A stretch of 64,000 bases of DNA, from NCBI RefSeq assembly GCF_014649775.1, contig NZ_BMTR01000004.1, forward strand, positions 62,001 through 126,000, written 5' to 3'. The notes under the pieces were generated by a model, which did no database searches, was not told where the DNA came from, and saw nothing but the letters and a program-made list of their open reading frames with translations. Below, one piece after another: positions 28,665-36,438 of this stretch; position 1 is the first letter of the stretch, and every line of letters starts with the position of its first letter. The DNA is from Streptomyces longisporoflavus. GTDB taxonomy: Bacteria; Actinomycetota; Actinomycetes; Streptomycetales; Streptomycetaceae. Position numbers and translations under genes: made by a program.

Positions 28665-28676
28665 TTGCTCGTCTGA
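28665..28676 (+). promoter_or_regulatory. Candidate three-codon leader ORF (TTG CTC GTC TGA)
   Basis: AGGAG (28653-28657) is followed after seven bases by TTG-CTC-GTC-TGA, encoding fMet-Leu-Val. It lies early in a leader of about 240 nt before the ABC-F start. Minimal upstream ORFs of this sort are used by antibiotic-inducible genes to sense stalled ribosomes. Function here is untested; the frame could be chance. Confidence 0.4.
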
Positions 28677-28687
28677 GGTCTGGTGTC

Positions 28688-28766
28688 ACCGCGTCTCACG
28701 GTTCTGCCGTGTGCGTAGCGTGCGACCTCGGCGTACGAGCCGTCCCCCGGCACAGGGCCCTTTTTT
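28688..28766 (+). terminator. Leader attenuator region: small hairpins and T6 tract
   Basis: Downstream of the leader ORF are CACGG-TTCTG-CCGTG (28697-28711), GCCG-TCCCC-CGGC (28739-28751) and then GGGCCC followed by six Ts (28761-28766). T runs of this length are rare in streptomycete DNA and suggest intrinsic termination before the ABC-F gene. I could not find one strong stem that ends exactly at the Ts, so alternative folds need computing. Together with the promoter this accounts for the 317-bp gap 28559-28875. Confidence 0.4.
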
Positions 28767-28875
28767 CTGCCCTCGCCCCCTGACGACGCTGCTCCCGTCC
28801 TCCTGTCGTGCCCCGCGGTGTCCCGAAACGCGTTGCCCCTGACCGCGCTTCATCTCACGCAACCGCGAGGACCAC

Positions 28876-30507
28876 ATGTCTCTTACCCCCACCTCCATCA
28901 CGTGCACGTCGCTCGACTTCTCCTGGCCCGACGGCACCGGCGTCTTCGACGGACTCCAGGTGGCCTTCGGACCGGGCAGGACGGGTCTCATCGGGGTCAA
29001 CGGATCAGGGAAATCAACCCTGTTGAAGCTGATCGCCGGTGAACTCGGCCCGAGCGACGGCGCCGTCCGCGTCGCGGGCGACATCGGATATCTGCCGCAG
29101 AACGTCACCCTCGACACCACTCTGCGCGTCGACGAGGTGCTCGGCATCAGCATGACTCGCTCCGCCCTGCACGCCATTGAGGCGGGTGACGTGGCCGAGG
29201 AGCACTTCACGGCGGTCGGCGACGACTGGGACGTCGAGGAGCGCGCTCTGGCGACCCTCGATCAGCTCGGCCTCGGCCATATCGGCCTGGACCGCACCAC
29301 CGGGGAGGTGTCGGGCGGCGAGTCCGTGCTGCTGCGCCTCGCCGCGCTGCTGCTGCGCCGCCCCGACGTGCTCCTGCTCGACGAACCCACCAACAACCTC
29401 GACCTGTACGCCCGTCGGCGTCTGTACGCGGCCGTCGACGCCTGGTCCGGGGTCCTGGTCGTGGTCAGCCACGACCGTGAACTCCTTGACCTGGTCGACC
29501 AGATCGCCGATCTGCGGGACGGTGAGGTCAAGTGGTACGGCGGCAACTTCACCGCGTACGAGGAGGCACTGGCCGCCGAACAGGAGGCGGCCGAGCGCAT
29601 GGTGCGTGTCGCCGAGTCCGACCTGAAGAAGCAGAAGCGCGAACTGGCCGACGCGCACGTGAAGTTGTCCCGGCGCAAGCGCTACGGCCAGAAGATGTGG
29701 GACACCAAGCGCGAGCCGAAGGCCGTCATGGCCGAGCGCAAGCGGCAGGCGCAGGTGTCCGCGGGCAAGCACCGCGTCATGCACGAGGAGAAACTCACCG
29801 AGGCGAAGGAGCGCCTGGACGACGCCGTCGAGGCGGTGCGGGACGACGACGAGATCCGCGTCGATCTGCCGTTCACCGCGGTGCCGCCGGGCCGCACCGT
29901 GCTCACGCTGCGGGAGCTCTCCCTGCGCCACGGAGCGCGCGTGCGGGGCGAGTTCGAGCTGCGCGGCCCCGAACGGATCGCGCTGGTCGGCCGCAACGGC
30001 GCGGGCAAGACCACTCTCCTGCGCACCATCGCCGGGGAGCTCGACGCCGAGGAAGGAGAGGCGCTCGCGCACGTACCGCTGCGCTTCCTGCCGCAGCGGC
30101 TCGACGTGCTCGACGAGGAACTGACCGTCGCCGAGAACGTGGCGCGCTTCGCGCCCGACGCCACCAACAACCGGATCCGGGCCCGCCTGGCCCGCTTCCT
30201 GTTCAAGGGTGCGCGGGCCGACCAGCGGGCGGCGACCCTGTCGGGCGGCGAGCGGTTCCGGGCGGCCCTGGCCGCGCTGCTGCTCGCGGAGCCCGCCCCG
30301 CAGCTCCTGATGCTCGACGAGCCGACGAACAACCTCGACATGGCCAGCGTCAAGCAGCTGGCCACGGCCCTGGAGTCGTACGAGGGGGCGCTGATCGTGG
30401 CCAGTCACGACGTGCCGTTCCTGGAGTCGATCGGCATCACACGCTGGCTGCTCCTCGACGGCGAGATGAAGGAAATCACGACAGAAGGTGTCCGGTATTC
30501 CGGCTAG
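28876..30507 (+). CDS. ABC-F family ribosome-protection ATPase
   Basis: This is a 543-residue soluble protein with two ATPase domains and no membrane helices. The first Walker A is GVNGSGKST (residues 40-48) and the signature VSGGESVLLRLA, with DEPTNNLDLYARR. The Lys/Arg-rich interdomain linker carries SRRKRYGQKMWDTKREPKAVMAERKRQAQVSAGKH. The second domain has GRNGAGKTT, LSGGERFRAALAALLL and DEPTNNLDMASV. This linker type contacts the ribosomal exit/peptidyl-transferase region in antibiotic-resistance ABC-F proteins. The long leader and WblC-like promoter fit drug-induced expression. It is followed after 10 bp by a UvrA-like gene, likely in one operon. It matches the position of SCO6720 as I recall it. 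Confidence 0.92.
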   Translation: MSLTPTSITCTSLDFSWPDGTGVFDGLQVAFGPGRTGLIGVNGSGKSTLLKLIAGELGPSDGAVRVAGDIGYLPQNVTLDTTLRVDEVLGISMTRSALHAIEAGDVAEEHFTAVGDDWDVEERALATLDQLGLGHIGLDRTTGEVSGGESVLLRLAALLLRRPDVLLLDEPTNNLDLYARRRLYAAVDAWSGVLVVVSHDRELLDLVDQIADLRDGEVKWYGGNFTAYEEALAAEQEAAERMVRVAESDLKKQKRELADAHVKLSRRKRYGQKMWDTKREPKAVMAERKRQAQVSAGKHRVMHEEKLTEAKERLDDAVEAVRDDDEIRVDLPFTAVPPGRTVLTLRELSLRHGARVRGEFELRGPERIALVGRNGAGKTTLLRTIAGELDAEEGEALAHVPLRFLPQRLDVLDEELTVAENVARFAPDATNNRIRARLARFLFKGARADQRAATLSGGERFRAALAALLLAEPAPQLLMLDEPTNNLDMASVKQLATALESYEGALIVASHDVPFLESIGITRWLLLDGEMKEITTEGVRYSG

Positions 30508-30517
30508 CTTCGCGTGT

Positions 30518-32818
30518 ATGCACCAATACATCACCATCACCGGAGCCCGTGAGAACAACCTCAAGGAGGTGAGCCTGCGCATTCCGAAGGACCGGCTCAC
30601 GGTCTTCACCGGCGTCTCGGGGTCGGGGAAGTCGTCGGTCGTGTTCGACACGATCGCGGTCGAGTCGCAGCGCCAGCTGAACGAGACCTTCACGTGGTTC
30701 GTCCGCAACCGGCTGCCGAAGTACGAGCGGCCGCACGCGGACACCATCGAGGATCTCTCGCCCGCGATCGTCGTCGACCAGCGGCCGATCGGCGGTCACT
30801 CCCGCTCGACGGTGGGCACGATGACGGACATCTACTCGGTGATGCGCGTGCTGTTCTCACGGCACGGCACACCCAGTGCCGGTCCGGCCACCGCGTACTC
30901 GTTCAACGACCCGTCGGGCATGTGCCCCGAGTGCCACGGCCTCGGCAAGACCGTGCGGCCCGACTACGACCGCATCCTGGACCCGGCCAAGTCCCTGGCG
31001 GACGGCGCGATCCTCTTCCCGCCGTTCGCCGCGGGGACCTGGCAGGGCCAGACGTACACCAACACCCCCGACCTGGACACGCACAAGCCGGTGGGGCGAT
31101 TCAGCGCGCGGGAGCGGGAGTTCCTCATGCGCGGCGGGAAGCACGGCGGCAAGGTCAGCGTCGACAACACCGGTGGCGCACGGGACATCGACTACGAAGG
31201 GCTCGCCGACCGCTTCGAGCGGCTCTACCTCAACCGCGACCTGTCGACGCTCAGCCAGAAGACCCGCGATCTGGTGCAGCGCTTCCTCGTCGAGGGCAAG
31301 TGCGGCGTCTGCCACGGTGCGCGGCTCAACGAGGCCGCGCTCGCCACCCGGATCGGCGGCATGAACATCGCCGACTGCGCCCGCATGGAGGTCACCGACC
31401 TCATCGCCGCCCTGAAACCGATCGACGACCCGGTGGCGGGGCCGATCGCGGCGGCGGCCGTGGCGGCGCTCGAACGGATCGAGGCGATCGGCCTCGGCTA
31501 CCTCAGCCTCGGCCGCGAGACGTCCACGCTGTCCGGCGGCGAGGGCCAGCGCCTGAAGACGGTGCGGCACCTGGGCTCCAGCCTGACCGGCATGACGTAC
31601 ATCTTCGACGAGCCGAGCGTCGGCCTGCACCCGCGCGACGTGGGGCGGCTCAACGATCTGCTGCTTCGGCTGCGCGACAAGGGCAACACCGTCCTGGTCG
31701 TCGAGCACGACCCGGACGTGATCGCCGTCGCCGACCACGTCGTCGACATGGGCCCCGGTGCGGGCACGGGCGGCGGCCTGGTCGTCTTCGAGGGAACACC
31801 GCGGGAGCTGCGCCGTGCGGACACGCTCACCGGCCGCCACCTGCGGCGCTCCACGGGCGTCAAGGAGAGCCCGCGCGAGGCCATCGGCGGCCGCTGGGTC
31901 AAGGGCGCCGACCTGCACAACCTCAAGGACGTCAGCGTGCGCGTGCCGACCGGTGTGCTGACGGCGGTGACGGGCGTCGCGGGCTCGGGCAAGAGCACGC
32001 TGGTGTCGCGGGTGTTCGTCGCCGAACACCCGGACGCCGTCGTCGTCGACCAGTCGGGCATCGGCATCTCGGGCCGGTCGACCCCGGCGACGTACCTCGG
32101 GATCATGGACTCGCTGCGCAAGCTGTTCGCGCGCGAGACCGGCCGGGAGGCGGGGCTCTTCAGCTTCAACTCCGCCGGCGCGTGCGAGAGCTGCCAGGGC
32201 CGCGGGATCATCTACAGCGACCTCGCGTTCATGGACCCGGTGACGACGACCTGCGAGGCGTGCGAGGGGCGCCGCTTCAAGGAGGAGGTGCTCCGGCTGA
32301 CCGTCGGCTCCGACTCCATCGCCGATGTGCTCGACATGACGGCCGAGCGCGCCCTGGACTTCCTCGCCGCGGTCGACGCCGCCGACGACACAGGCGTGCG
32401 CCGCCGGCTGCGGGCGCTGCACGAGGTGGGGCTCACCTATCTGACCCTCGGGCAGCCGCTGAGCACCCTGTCGGGCGGCGAACGGCAGCGCATCAAGCTG
32501 GCCACGCAACTGCACCGCACCGGCACGACGTACGTCCTGGACGAGCCGACGACCGGCCTGCACATGGCCGACGTGGACGGCCTGCTCGCCCTCCTGGACC
32601 GGCTCGTCGACGCGGGGAACACCGTGGTCGTCGTCGAGCACAATCTGGAGGTCGTCAAGCACGCCGACTGGGTGATCGACCTCGGTCCCGACGGCGGCAA
32701 GCACGGCGGCCGCGTCGTCTTCGAGGGCACTCCGGGCGCGTTGCTCGACGCCGAAGGCTCGTTCACCGCCGCTCATCTGCGCCGAGACCTGGGCCTGGAC
32801 CCCTTGCACGCTGCATGA
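30518..32818 (+). CDS. UvrA-like (class II) excinuclease ATPase
   Basis: This is a 766-residue UvrA-family ABC ATPase, shorter than housekeeping UvrA (about 950), as expected for class II/UvrA2/DrrC proteins lacking the UvrB-interaction domain. Domain 1 begins ITGARENNLKEVSLRIP, with Walker A GVSGSGKSS and signature LSGGEGQRLKTVRHLGS. Domain 2 has GVAGSGKST and LSGGERQRIKLATQL, each followed by DEPSVGLHPRD or DEPTTGLHMAD. The zinc modules CPECHGLGK/CGVCHGARL and CESCQGRG/CEACEGRR are present. Such proteins give self-resistance to DNA-binding drugs or help remove intercalators. The ATG at 30518 lies 10 bp past the ABC-F stop, so the two are probably cotranscribed as a drug-response pair. Confidence 0.92.
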   Translation: MHQYITITGARENNLKEVSLRIPKDRLTVFTGVSGSGKSSVVFDTIAVESQRQLNETFTWFVRNRLPKYERPHADTIEDLSPAIVVDQRPIGGHSRSTVGTMTDIYSVMRVLFSRHGTPSAGPATAYSFNDPSGMCPECHGLGKTVRPDYDRILDPAKSLADGAILFPPFAAGTWQGQTYTNTPDLDTHKPVGRFSAREREFLMRGGKHGGKVSVDNTGGARDIDYEGLADRFERLYLNRDLSTLSQKTRDLVQRFLVEGKCGVCHGARLNEAALATRIGGMNIADCARMEVTDLIAALKPIDDPVAGPIAAAAVAALERIEAIGLGYLSLGRETSTLSGGEGQRLKTVRHLGSSLTGMTYIFDEPSVGLHPRDVGRLNDLLLRLRDKGNTVLVVEHDPDVIAVADHVVDMGPGAGTGGGLVVFEGTPRELRRADTLTGRHLRRSTGVKESPREAIGGRWVKGADLHNLKDVSVRVPTGVLTAVTGVAGSGKSTLVSRVFVAEHPDAVVVDQSGIGISGRSTPATYLGIMDSLRKLFARETGREAGLFSFNSAGACESCQGRGIIYSDLAFMDPVTTTCEACEGRRFKEEVLRLTVGSDSIADVLDMTAERALDFLAAVDAADDTGVRRRLRALHEVGLTYLTLGQPLSTLSGGERQRIKLATQLHRTGTTYVLDEPTTGLHMADVDGLLALLDRLVDAGNTVVVVEHNLEVVKHADWVIDLGPDGGKHGGRVVFEGTPGALLDAEGSFTAAHLRRDLGLDPLHAA

Positions 32819-32835
32819 TGTGCGGCAACACCCCG

Positions 32836-32865
32836 GCCCGGCGTGTGCCGGGCGGGGGCGCCCCC
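32836..32865 (+). terminator. Hairpin GCCCGGC-GTGT-GCCGGGC plus GGGGGCGCCCCC
   Basis: Two adjacent perfect inverted repeats (7-bp stem with 4-nt loop; then a 12-bp palindrome) lie just after the UvrA-like stop and before the dimethylargininase RBS. They are a probable terminator or attenuator between the resistance pair and ddaH. Confidence 0.6.
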
Positions 32866-32893
32866 GCCGCTGCACCCTTACGGAGAACATCCC

Positions 32894-33670
32894 GTGCCCA
32901 GCAGGAAAGCGCTGATCCGCCGGCCAGGACCACGTCTCGCGGAAGGCCTGGTCACCCACGTGGAGCGGACCCCGGTCGACGCGGGTCTGGCCTTCGACCA
33001 GTGGGTGGCGTACGCCGAGGCGCTGCGTGCGCACGGCTGGGAGACCGTCGAGGTGGAGCCCGCCGACGACTGCCCCGACTCGGTCTTCGTCGAGGACGCG
33101 GTCGTCGTCTTCCGCAACGTGGCGCTGATCGCGCGGCCCGGCGCCGAGTCCCGGCGCGCGGAGACGGCGGCCGTGGAAGAGGCGGTGGCCCGGCTCGGCG
33201 CCTCCGTCAACTGGGTGTGGGAGCCCGGCACGCTCGACGGCGGCGACATCCTGAAGGTCGGCGACACGATCTACGTGGGGCGCGGCGGCCGGACGAACGC
33301 CGACGGGGTCCGGCAACTGCGGGCCGCGTTCGAGCCGCTGGGGGCGCGGATCACGGCCGTTCCCGTCAGCAAGGTCCTGCACCTGAAATCGGCGGTGACG
33401 GCCCTGCCGGACGGCACCGTCATCGGGTACCCGCCGCTCGTGGACACTCCCTCGCTCTTCCCGCGCTTCCTGCCGGTGCCCGAGGAGTCCGGGGCGCACG
33501 TGGTGCTGCTCGGCGGCGCGAAACTGCTCCTGGCGGCGAGCGCGCCCAAGAGCGCGGAACTGTTCGCGGACCTCGGTTTCGATCCGGTGGCAGTGGACAT
33601 CAGCGAGTTCGAGAAGCTCGAAGGCTGTGTGACATGCCTCTCAGTACGCCTCAGGGAGCTGTACGCCTGA
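32894..33670 (+). CDS. ddaH: Dimethylargininase (DDAH)
   Basis: This is a 258-residue enzyme of the amidinotransferase fold that hydrolyses N-omega-methylated arginines (and often arginine analogues) to citrulline and methylamines. The active site is recognisable: the DDCPDSVFVEDAVVV substrate loop, the LDGGDILKVGD strand, catalytic His163 (SKVLHLKSAV) and nucleophile Cys248 in EGCVTCLSVRL. The GTG start at 32894 has GGAGAA six bases upstream. Earlier in-frame residues are Pro-rich and lie over the hairpin. It probably has its own promoter given the terminator before it; the physiological source of methylarginine in Streptomyces is unclear. Confidence 0.92.
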   Translation: MPSRKALIRRPGPRLAEGLVTHVERTPVDAGLAFDQWVAYAEALRAHGWETVEVEPADDCPDSVFVEDAVVVFRNVALIARPGAESRRAETAAVEEAVARLGASVNWVWEPGTLDGGDILKVGDTIYVGRGGRTNADGVRQLRAAFEPLGARITAVPVSKVLHLKSAVTALPDGTVIGYPPLVDTPSLFPRFLPVPEESGAHVVLLGGAKLLLAASAPKSAELFADLGFDPVAVDISEFEKLEGCVTCLSVRLRELYA

Positions 33671-33739
33671 CCAGTCCTGGGGCGGGTGGGGCGCGAGGGG
33701 CTCTTGGGGCCCGGCGACTCGACCACTTTACGGAGGGCT

Positions 33740-33774
33740 TAACCTACGGCAACGTAACCTACGACACCGTAGGT
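33740..33774 (+). promoter_or_regulatory. Operator cluster ACCTACG/CGTAGGT before desaturase gene
   Basis: Direct repeats TAACCTACG at 33740 and 33755 are followed by the complementary CGTAGGT. The second copy forms the perfect inverted repeat ACCTACG-ACAC-CGTAGGT (33757-33774). It sits about 80 bp before the desaturase start, where a TetR-type lipid regulator could bind. The AT-containing block stands out from its GC-rich surroundings. Confidence 0.65.
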
Positions 33775-33852
33775 AGGTAGCACTCGCTCGTGCTTCCGCG
33801 TAACCCCTACGCACGTAATCCGCAAAAAAACTCCCGTCCCCCTGGAGCCCCC

Positions 33853-34824
33853 GTGACGATCACCTCTCCGCATCTCGGCAGCACGGACGACTGGACCGAT
33901 GCCCGGTTGCTGTTCGCCCTGGAAGAAGTGGTCGAGAAGGAGCTCAACCGCCACCTGAAGGTGGCGAAGGACTGGATGCCGCACGAGTACGTCCCGTTCT
34001 CCGACGCCCGCAACTTCCCCGGCTACTTCGAGGACGGCGAGGCCTGGGAGCCCGAGCAGTCCAAGGTGACCGACATCGGCAAGATCGCCCTGGTCGTGAA
34101 CCTCCTGACCGAGGACAACCTCCCCAGCTACCACCACGAGATCGCCTCGCTCTTCGGCCGCGACGGCGCCTGGGGCACCTGGGTGCACCGCTGGACCGCC
34201 GAGGAGGGCCGCCACGGCATCGTGATGCGCGACTACCTCCTGGCCTCGCGCGCCGTGGACCCGGACAAGCTCGAAGAATTCCGCATGGCGCACATGGCCG
34301 AGGGCTTCGAGTCCGACAACCGCCACTCGATGCTGCACTCCGTGGCGTACGTGGCCTTCCAGGAGCTCGCGACCCGCGTCTCGCACCGCAACACCGGTCA
34401 CCAGTCGGGCGACCCGGTCTGCGACCGCATGCTGGCGCGTATCGCCACCGACGAGAACCTGCACATGGTCTTCTACCGCAACCTCCTGGGCGCGGCCTTC
34501 GAACTCGCCCCCGACCTGACCATGCAGTCCGTGCGCGACGTCGTCGTCAACTTCCGGATGCCCGGACACGGCATGCCCGGCTTCGAGCGGGCCGCCGCGC
34601 AGATGGCGATCGGCGAGATCTACAACATGCGCATCCACCACGACGACGTGATCCAGCCCGTCCTGCGCTACCTGAAGGTCATGGAGATCGGCGGGCTCGG
34701 CCCCGAGGGTCTCAAGGCACAGGAGGAGCTCGGCCTGTACATGAACGGGCTCGACACCGAGGCGTCCAAGTTCGACGAGAAGCTGGCGGCGCGGAAGGCG
34801 CGGATGGCGGCGCGGGGGAAGTAG
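33853..34824 (+). CDS. Acyl-ACP desaturase (soluble diiron type)
   Basis: This is a 323-residue soluble diiron enzyme of the plant stearoyl-ACP desaturase/DesA family, inserting a double bond in acyl-ACP or acyl-CoA with O2. The ligand helices are clear: ALEEVVEKELNRHL, NLLTEDNLPSYHHEI, WTAEEGRHGIVMRDY and IATDENLHMVFYR, supplying the E/ExxH/E/ExxH set. There is no membrane helix. The GTG at 33853 is chosen for GGAG at five bases; upstream residues lie in the operator and promoter. It is a single-gene transcript bounded by the palindromic operator and a 14-bp terminator stem, so it is probably adjusted to membrane fluidity needs. Confidence 0.93.
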   Translation: MTITSPHLGSTDDWTDARLLFALEEVVEKELNRHLKVAKDWMPHEYVPFSDARNFPGYFEDGEAWEPEQSKVTDIGKIALVVNLLTEDNLPSYHHEIASLFGRDGAWGTWVHRWTAEEGRHGIVMRDYLLASRAVDPDKLEEFRMAHMAEGFESDNRHSMLHSVAYVAFQELATRVSHRNTGHQSGDPVCDRMLARIATDENLHMVFYRNLLGAAFELAPDLTMQSVRDVVVNFRMPGHGMPGFERAAAQMAIGEIYNMRIHHDDVIQPVLRYLKVMEIGGLGPEGLKAQEELGLYMNGLDTEASKFDEKLAARKARMAARGK

Positions 34825-34849
34825 CAGGGGGTTCCCTGCGGGGTGCGGT

Positions 34850-34906
34850 GCGGGTGGGCGGGAACTGGACCGCCGTTACGCGGCAGATCCTCTCCCGCCC
34901 ACCCGC
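34850..34906 (+). terminator. 14-bp stem GCGGGTGGGCGGGA terminator
   Basis: Perfect arms at 34850-34863 and 34893-34906 enclose a second small stem (CCGCCG-TTA-CGCGG). It follows the desaturase gene by 25 bp. It shares CCCGCCCACCCGCCCGAT with the hairpin at 9163, marking a dispersed repeat family. Confidence 0.75.
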
Positions 34907-34985
34907 CCGATCACCCGGGAATTGAGCAGGGTTCGCCGTCCGAGGACAGCGAATTGATGACGTGAGAACGATGAGGCGAGAAGGG

Positions 34986-35058
34986 GCGGGGCGACTGGAT
35001 TCGAACCAGCGTGTTCCGGTTTTGGAGACCGACGCGACAGCCTCTGCGCTACACCCCG
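34986..35058 (-). tRNA. tRNA with CCA anticodon (Trp), atypical acceptor end
   Basis: It folds as a full cloverleaf: acceptor CGGGGTG/CGCCCCG, T8-A9, D-stem GCG/CGC, anticodon stem TCGGT/ACCGG with loop CTCCAAA (anticodon CCA), five-base variable loop, T-stem GCTGG with loop TTCGAAT. The acceptor is unusual: C1:G72 with discriminator C73 that can pair with a G at -1 (like tRNA-His), instead of the G73 used by bacterial TrpRS. CCA is not encoded. It differs strongly from the housekeeping streptomycete tRNA-Trp as I recall it, so this is an extra, possibly specialised copy. Confidence 0.8.
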
Positions 35059-35126
35059 CCTTGCAAAGAATCGTACCCGCGCCCCACAGCACATGGGCAG
35101 GCGCTGCGGGCCGACGCGCGAAGCTG

Positions 35127-35160
35127 GGCCCCGTAAGGGGCGCGGGGAACTGCGCGACAA
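35127..35160. repeat. Partial copy of the GCGCGGGGAACTGCGCGAC repeat
   Basis: GCCCC-GTAA-GGGGC, then CGCGGGGAACTGCGCGACAAG, matches the right arm of the palindrome at 17245-17349. It lies between the LRR gene and the tRNA, probably a terminator-like relic. Confidence 0.65.
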
Positions 35161-35232
35161 GCCCCCACCGGCCCGCAGGTCGATGAGCGCACCCCCAAGC
35201 CCCGTAAGCCCCAGCCCTCGCCCTCCCCCCCC

Positions 35233-36438
35233 TCAGCGATGCACGCTGCGCACAGCAGCAACATCCCCCGGCACCGAAAGCACCGCGACCCCCGCGCTGA
35301 ACGCGGCAAGCCGTCGCTTGACGCTCGCCGCGATCCCCTGCCCGAGCACGAACCGCGTGGGCGTAAGTGCCCGCCCGGCGGTGTCCAGGAGCCGGTGGGC
35401 CCCCCGGCTGCGCAGACCGGTATGGCTGAGCACCAGGTGGGCCAGGCGGTGCTCGACCGCGGCAAGGCTCTCCGCGACGGAAGCAGCCCCCGCCTCGTCG
35501 AGGCGATTGTCCGCCGCACCAAGCGCCCCCGCGGCCCGCACCCTGCCGAGGTCCAGCAACTCCACGCCGGCGGTCACGGCCCCCGCGACCAGCCGGGCGG
35601 CGGCCCGCGGCCCGACGCCGTTGCTCGCGAGGGAGAGGCGTTCGAGCGCCCCCCATGGCGCACGCTCCAGCGCCTCGGCGATCAGCAGCGCTCCCCCGTC
35701 ACCAAGCCCCGCCGCCGATACGTACAGTTCACGCACTCCGCCCCGGGCGATCAGCTCGCCGAGCGGCACCGCGCCCCGCGGCCCGAGCGCGTTGCCGCCC
35801 AGGAAGACCCGCTCGACACGCCGCCCGGCATCCGCCGCCGCGAGCAGCGCGTCGACGAGGACCGCCGTCCCGGCCGCGTCGAGCCCGGTCTGCACCAGGT
35901 CGAGCGTGCGCAACGCCCGTACGGATTCGATGAGTTCGCCGGCAGCGGCGCCCCCCTGCGCCCCCAGCGGGTTCCGTTTCAGCCAGACGCCGGTCACGAC
36001 CTGCGGCGAGGCCCGCAACTGGTCGGCGATGCGGCAGGCGCCACCGGCGGTGATGCCGTTACAGCCCAGATAGAGCGTCTCGACGCCGGTGGGGCCCGCG
36101 TCGCCGCTTGCCGCCTGCGCCGCGACGGCCGCCCCCTCGTCCCCGAGCCCGTCCGTGCCGAGCAGCAAGTGCCGTACAGGAGAACGGCCTTCCGCCCCGG
36201 CAGCTCCGTCACCCCGGAGTGCCTCGGCGACCAGCGCGGCGCCCTCTGCTCCGAGGGACTGCTTGCACAGGTCGAGCCGCCCGTCCGGAAGCACCGTCCC
36301 TGCCGCGAAGTCGAGCCGCTCCCCCGCCGGTCGCCCGCCACGCAACCAGTCGAGCAGCGGCCCCAGTTCGGCCGCGGGACGCGGCACGACCGGGGGTACC
36401 CCCGCGAACGGCCCGCTGCCGGGCTCCACGCCTACCAC
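35233..36438 (-). CDS. Leucine-rich repeat protein (ribonuclease-inhibitor type)
   Basis: This is a 401-residue cytoplasmic protein built of about ten repeats of 28-30 residues of the RNase-inhibitor/NLR kind. Examples are VRHLLLGTDGLGDEGAAVAA, VETLYLGCNGITAGGACRIAD, VERVFLGGNALGPRGAVPLGE and LERLSLASNGVGPRAAARL. Such horseshoes bind protein partners. I use the GTG at 36438, which follows GGGAGG and overlaps the end of the upstream SDR gene by seven bases; a second GTG at 36429 is possible. Strict overlap indicates translational coupling with the SDR, so the two proteins are likely to act together. The binding partner is unknown. Confidence 0.8.
   Translation of the reverse strand: MVGVEPGSGPFAGVPPVVPRPAAELGPLLDWLRGGRPAGERLDFAAGTVLPDGRLDLCKQSLGAEGAALVAEALRGDGAAGAEGRSPVRHLLLGTDGLGDEGAAVAAQAASGDAGPTGVETLYLGCNGITAGGACRIADQLRASPQVVTGVWLKRNPLGAQGGAAAGELIESVRALRTLDLVQTGLDAAGTAVLVDALLAAADAGRRVERVFLGGNALGPRGAVPLGELIARGGVRELYVSAAGLGDGGALLIAEALERAPWGALERLSLASNGVGPRAAARLVAGAVTAGVELLDLGRVRAAGALGAADNRLDEAGAASVAESLAAVEHRLAHLVLSHTGLRSRGAHRLLDTAGRALTPTRFVLGQGIAASVKRRLAAFSAGVAVLSVPGDVAAVRSVHR

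Noticed and set aside
28755..28785. Strong conventional intrinsic terminator at the T6 tract
   Set aside because: No long perfect stem ends at the T run. AGGGC/GCCCT pairs across it would put the Ts in the loop, so I only call it a possible attenuator.
30694..33780. A 1028-codon open frame overlapping the UvrA-like and ddaH genes
   Set aside because: It is a high-GC shadow frame: Arg/Gly/Pro/Ala-rich with no domains, while the overlapping frames carry complete UvrA and DDAH motifs.
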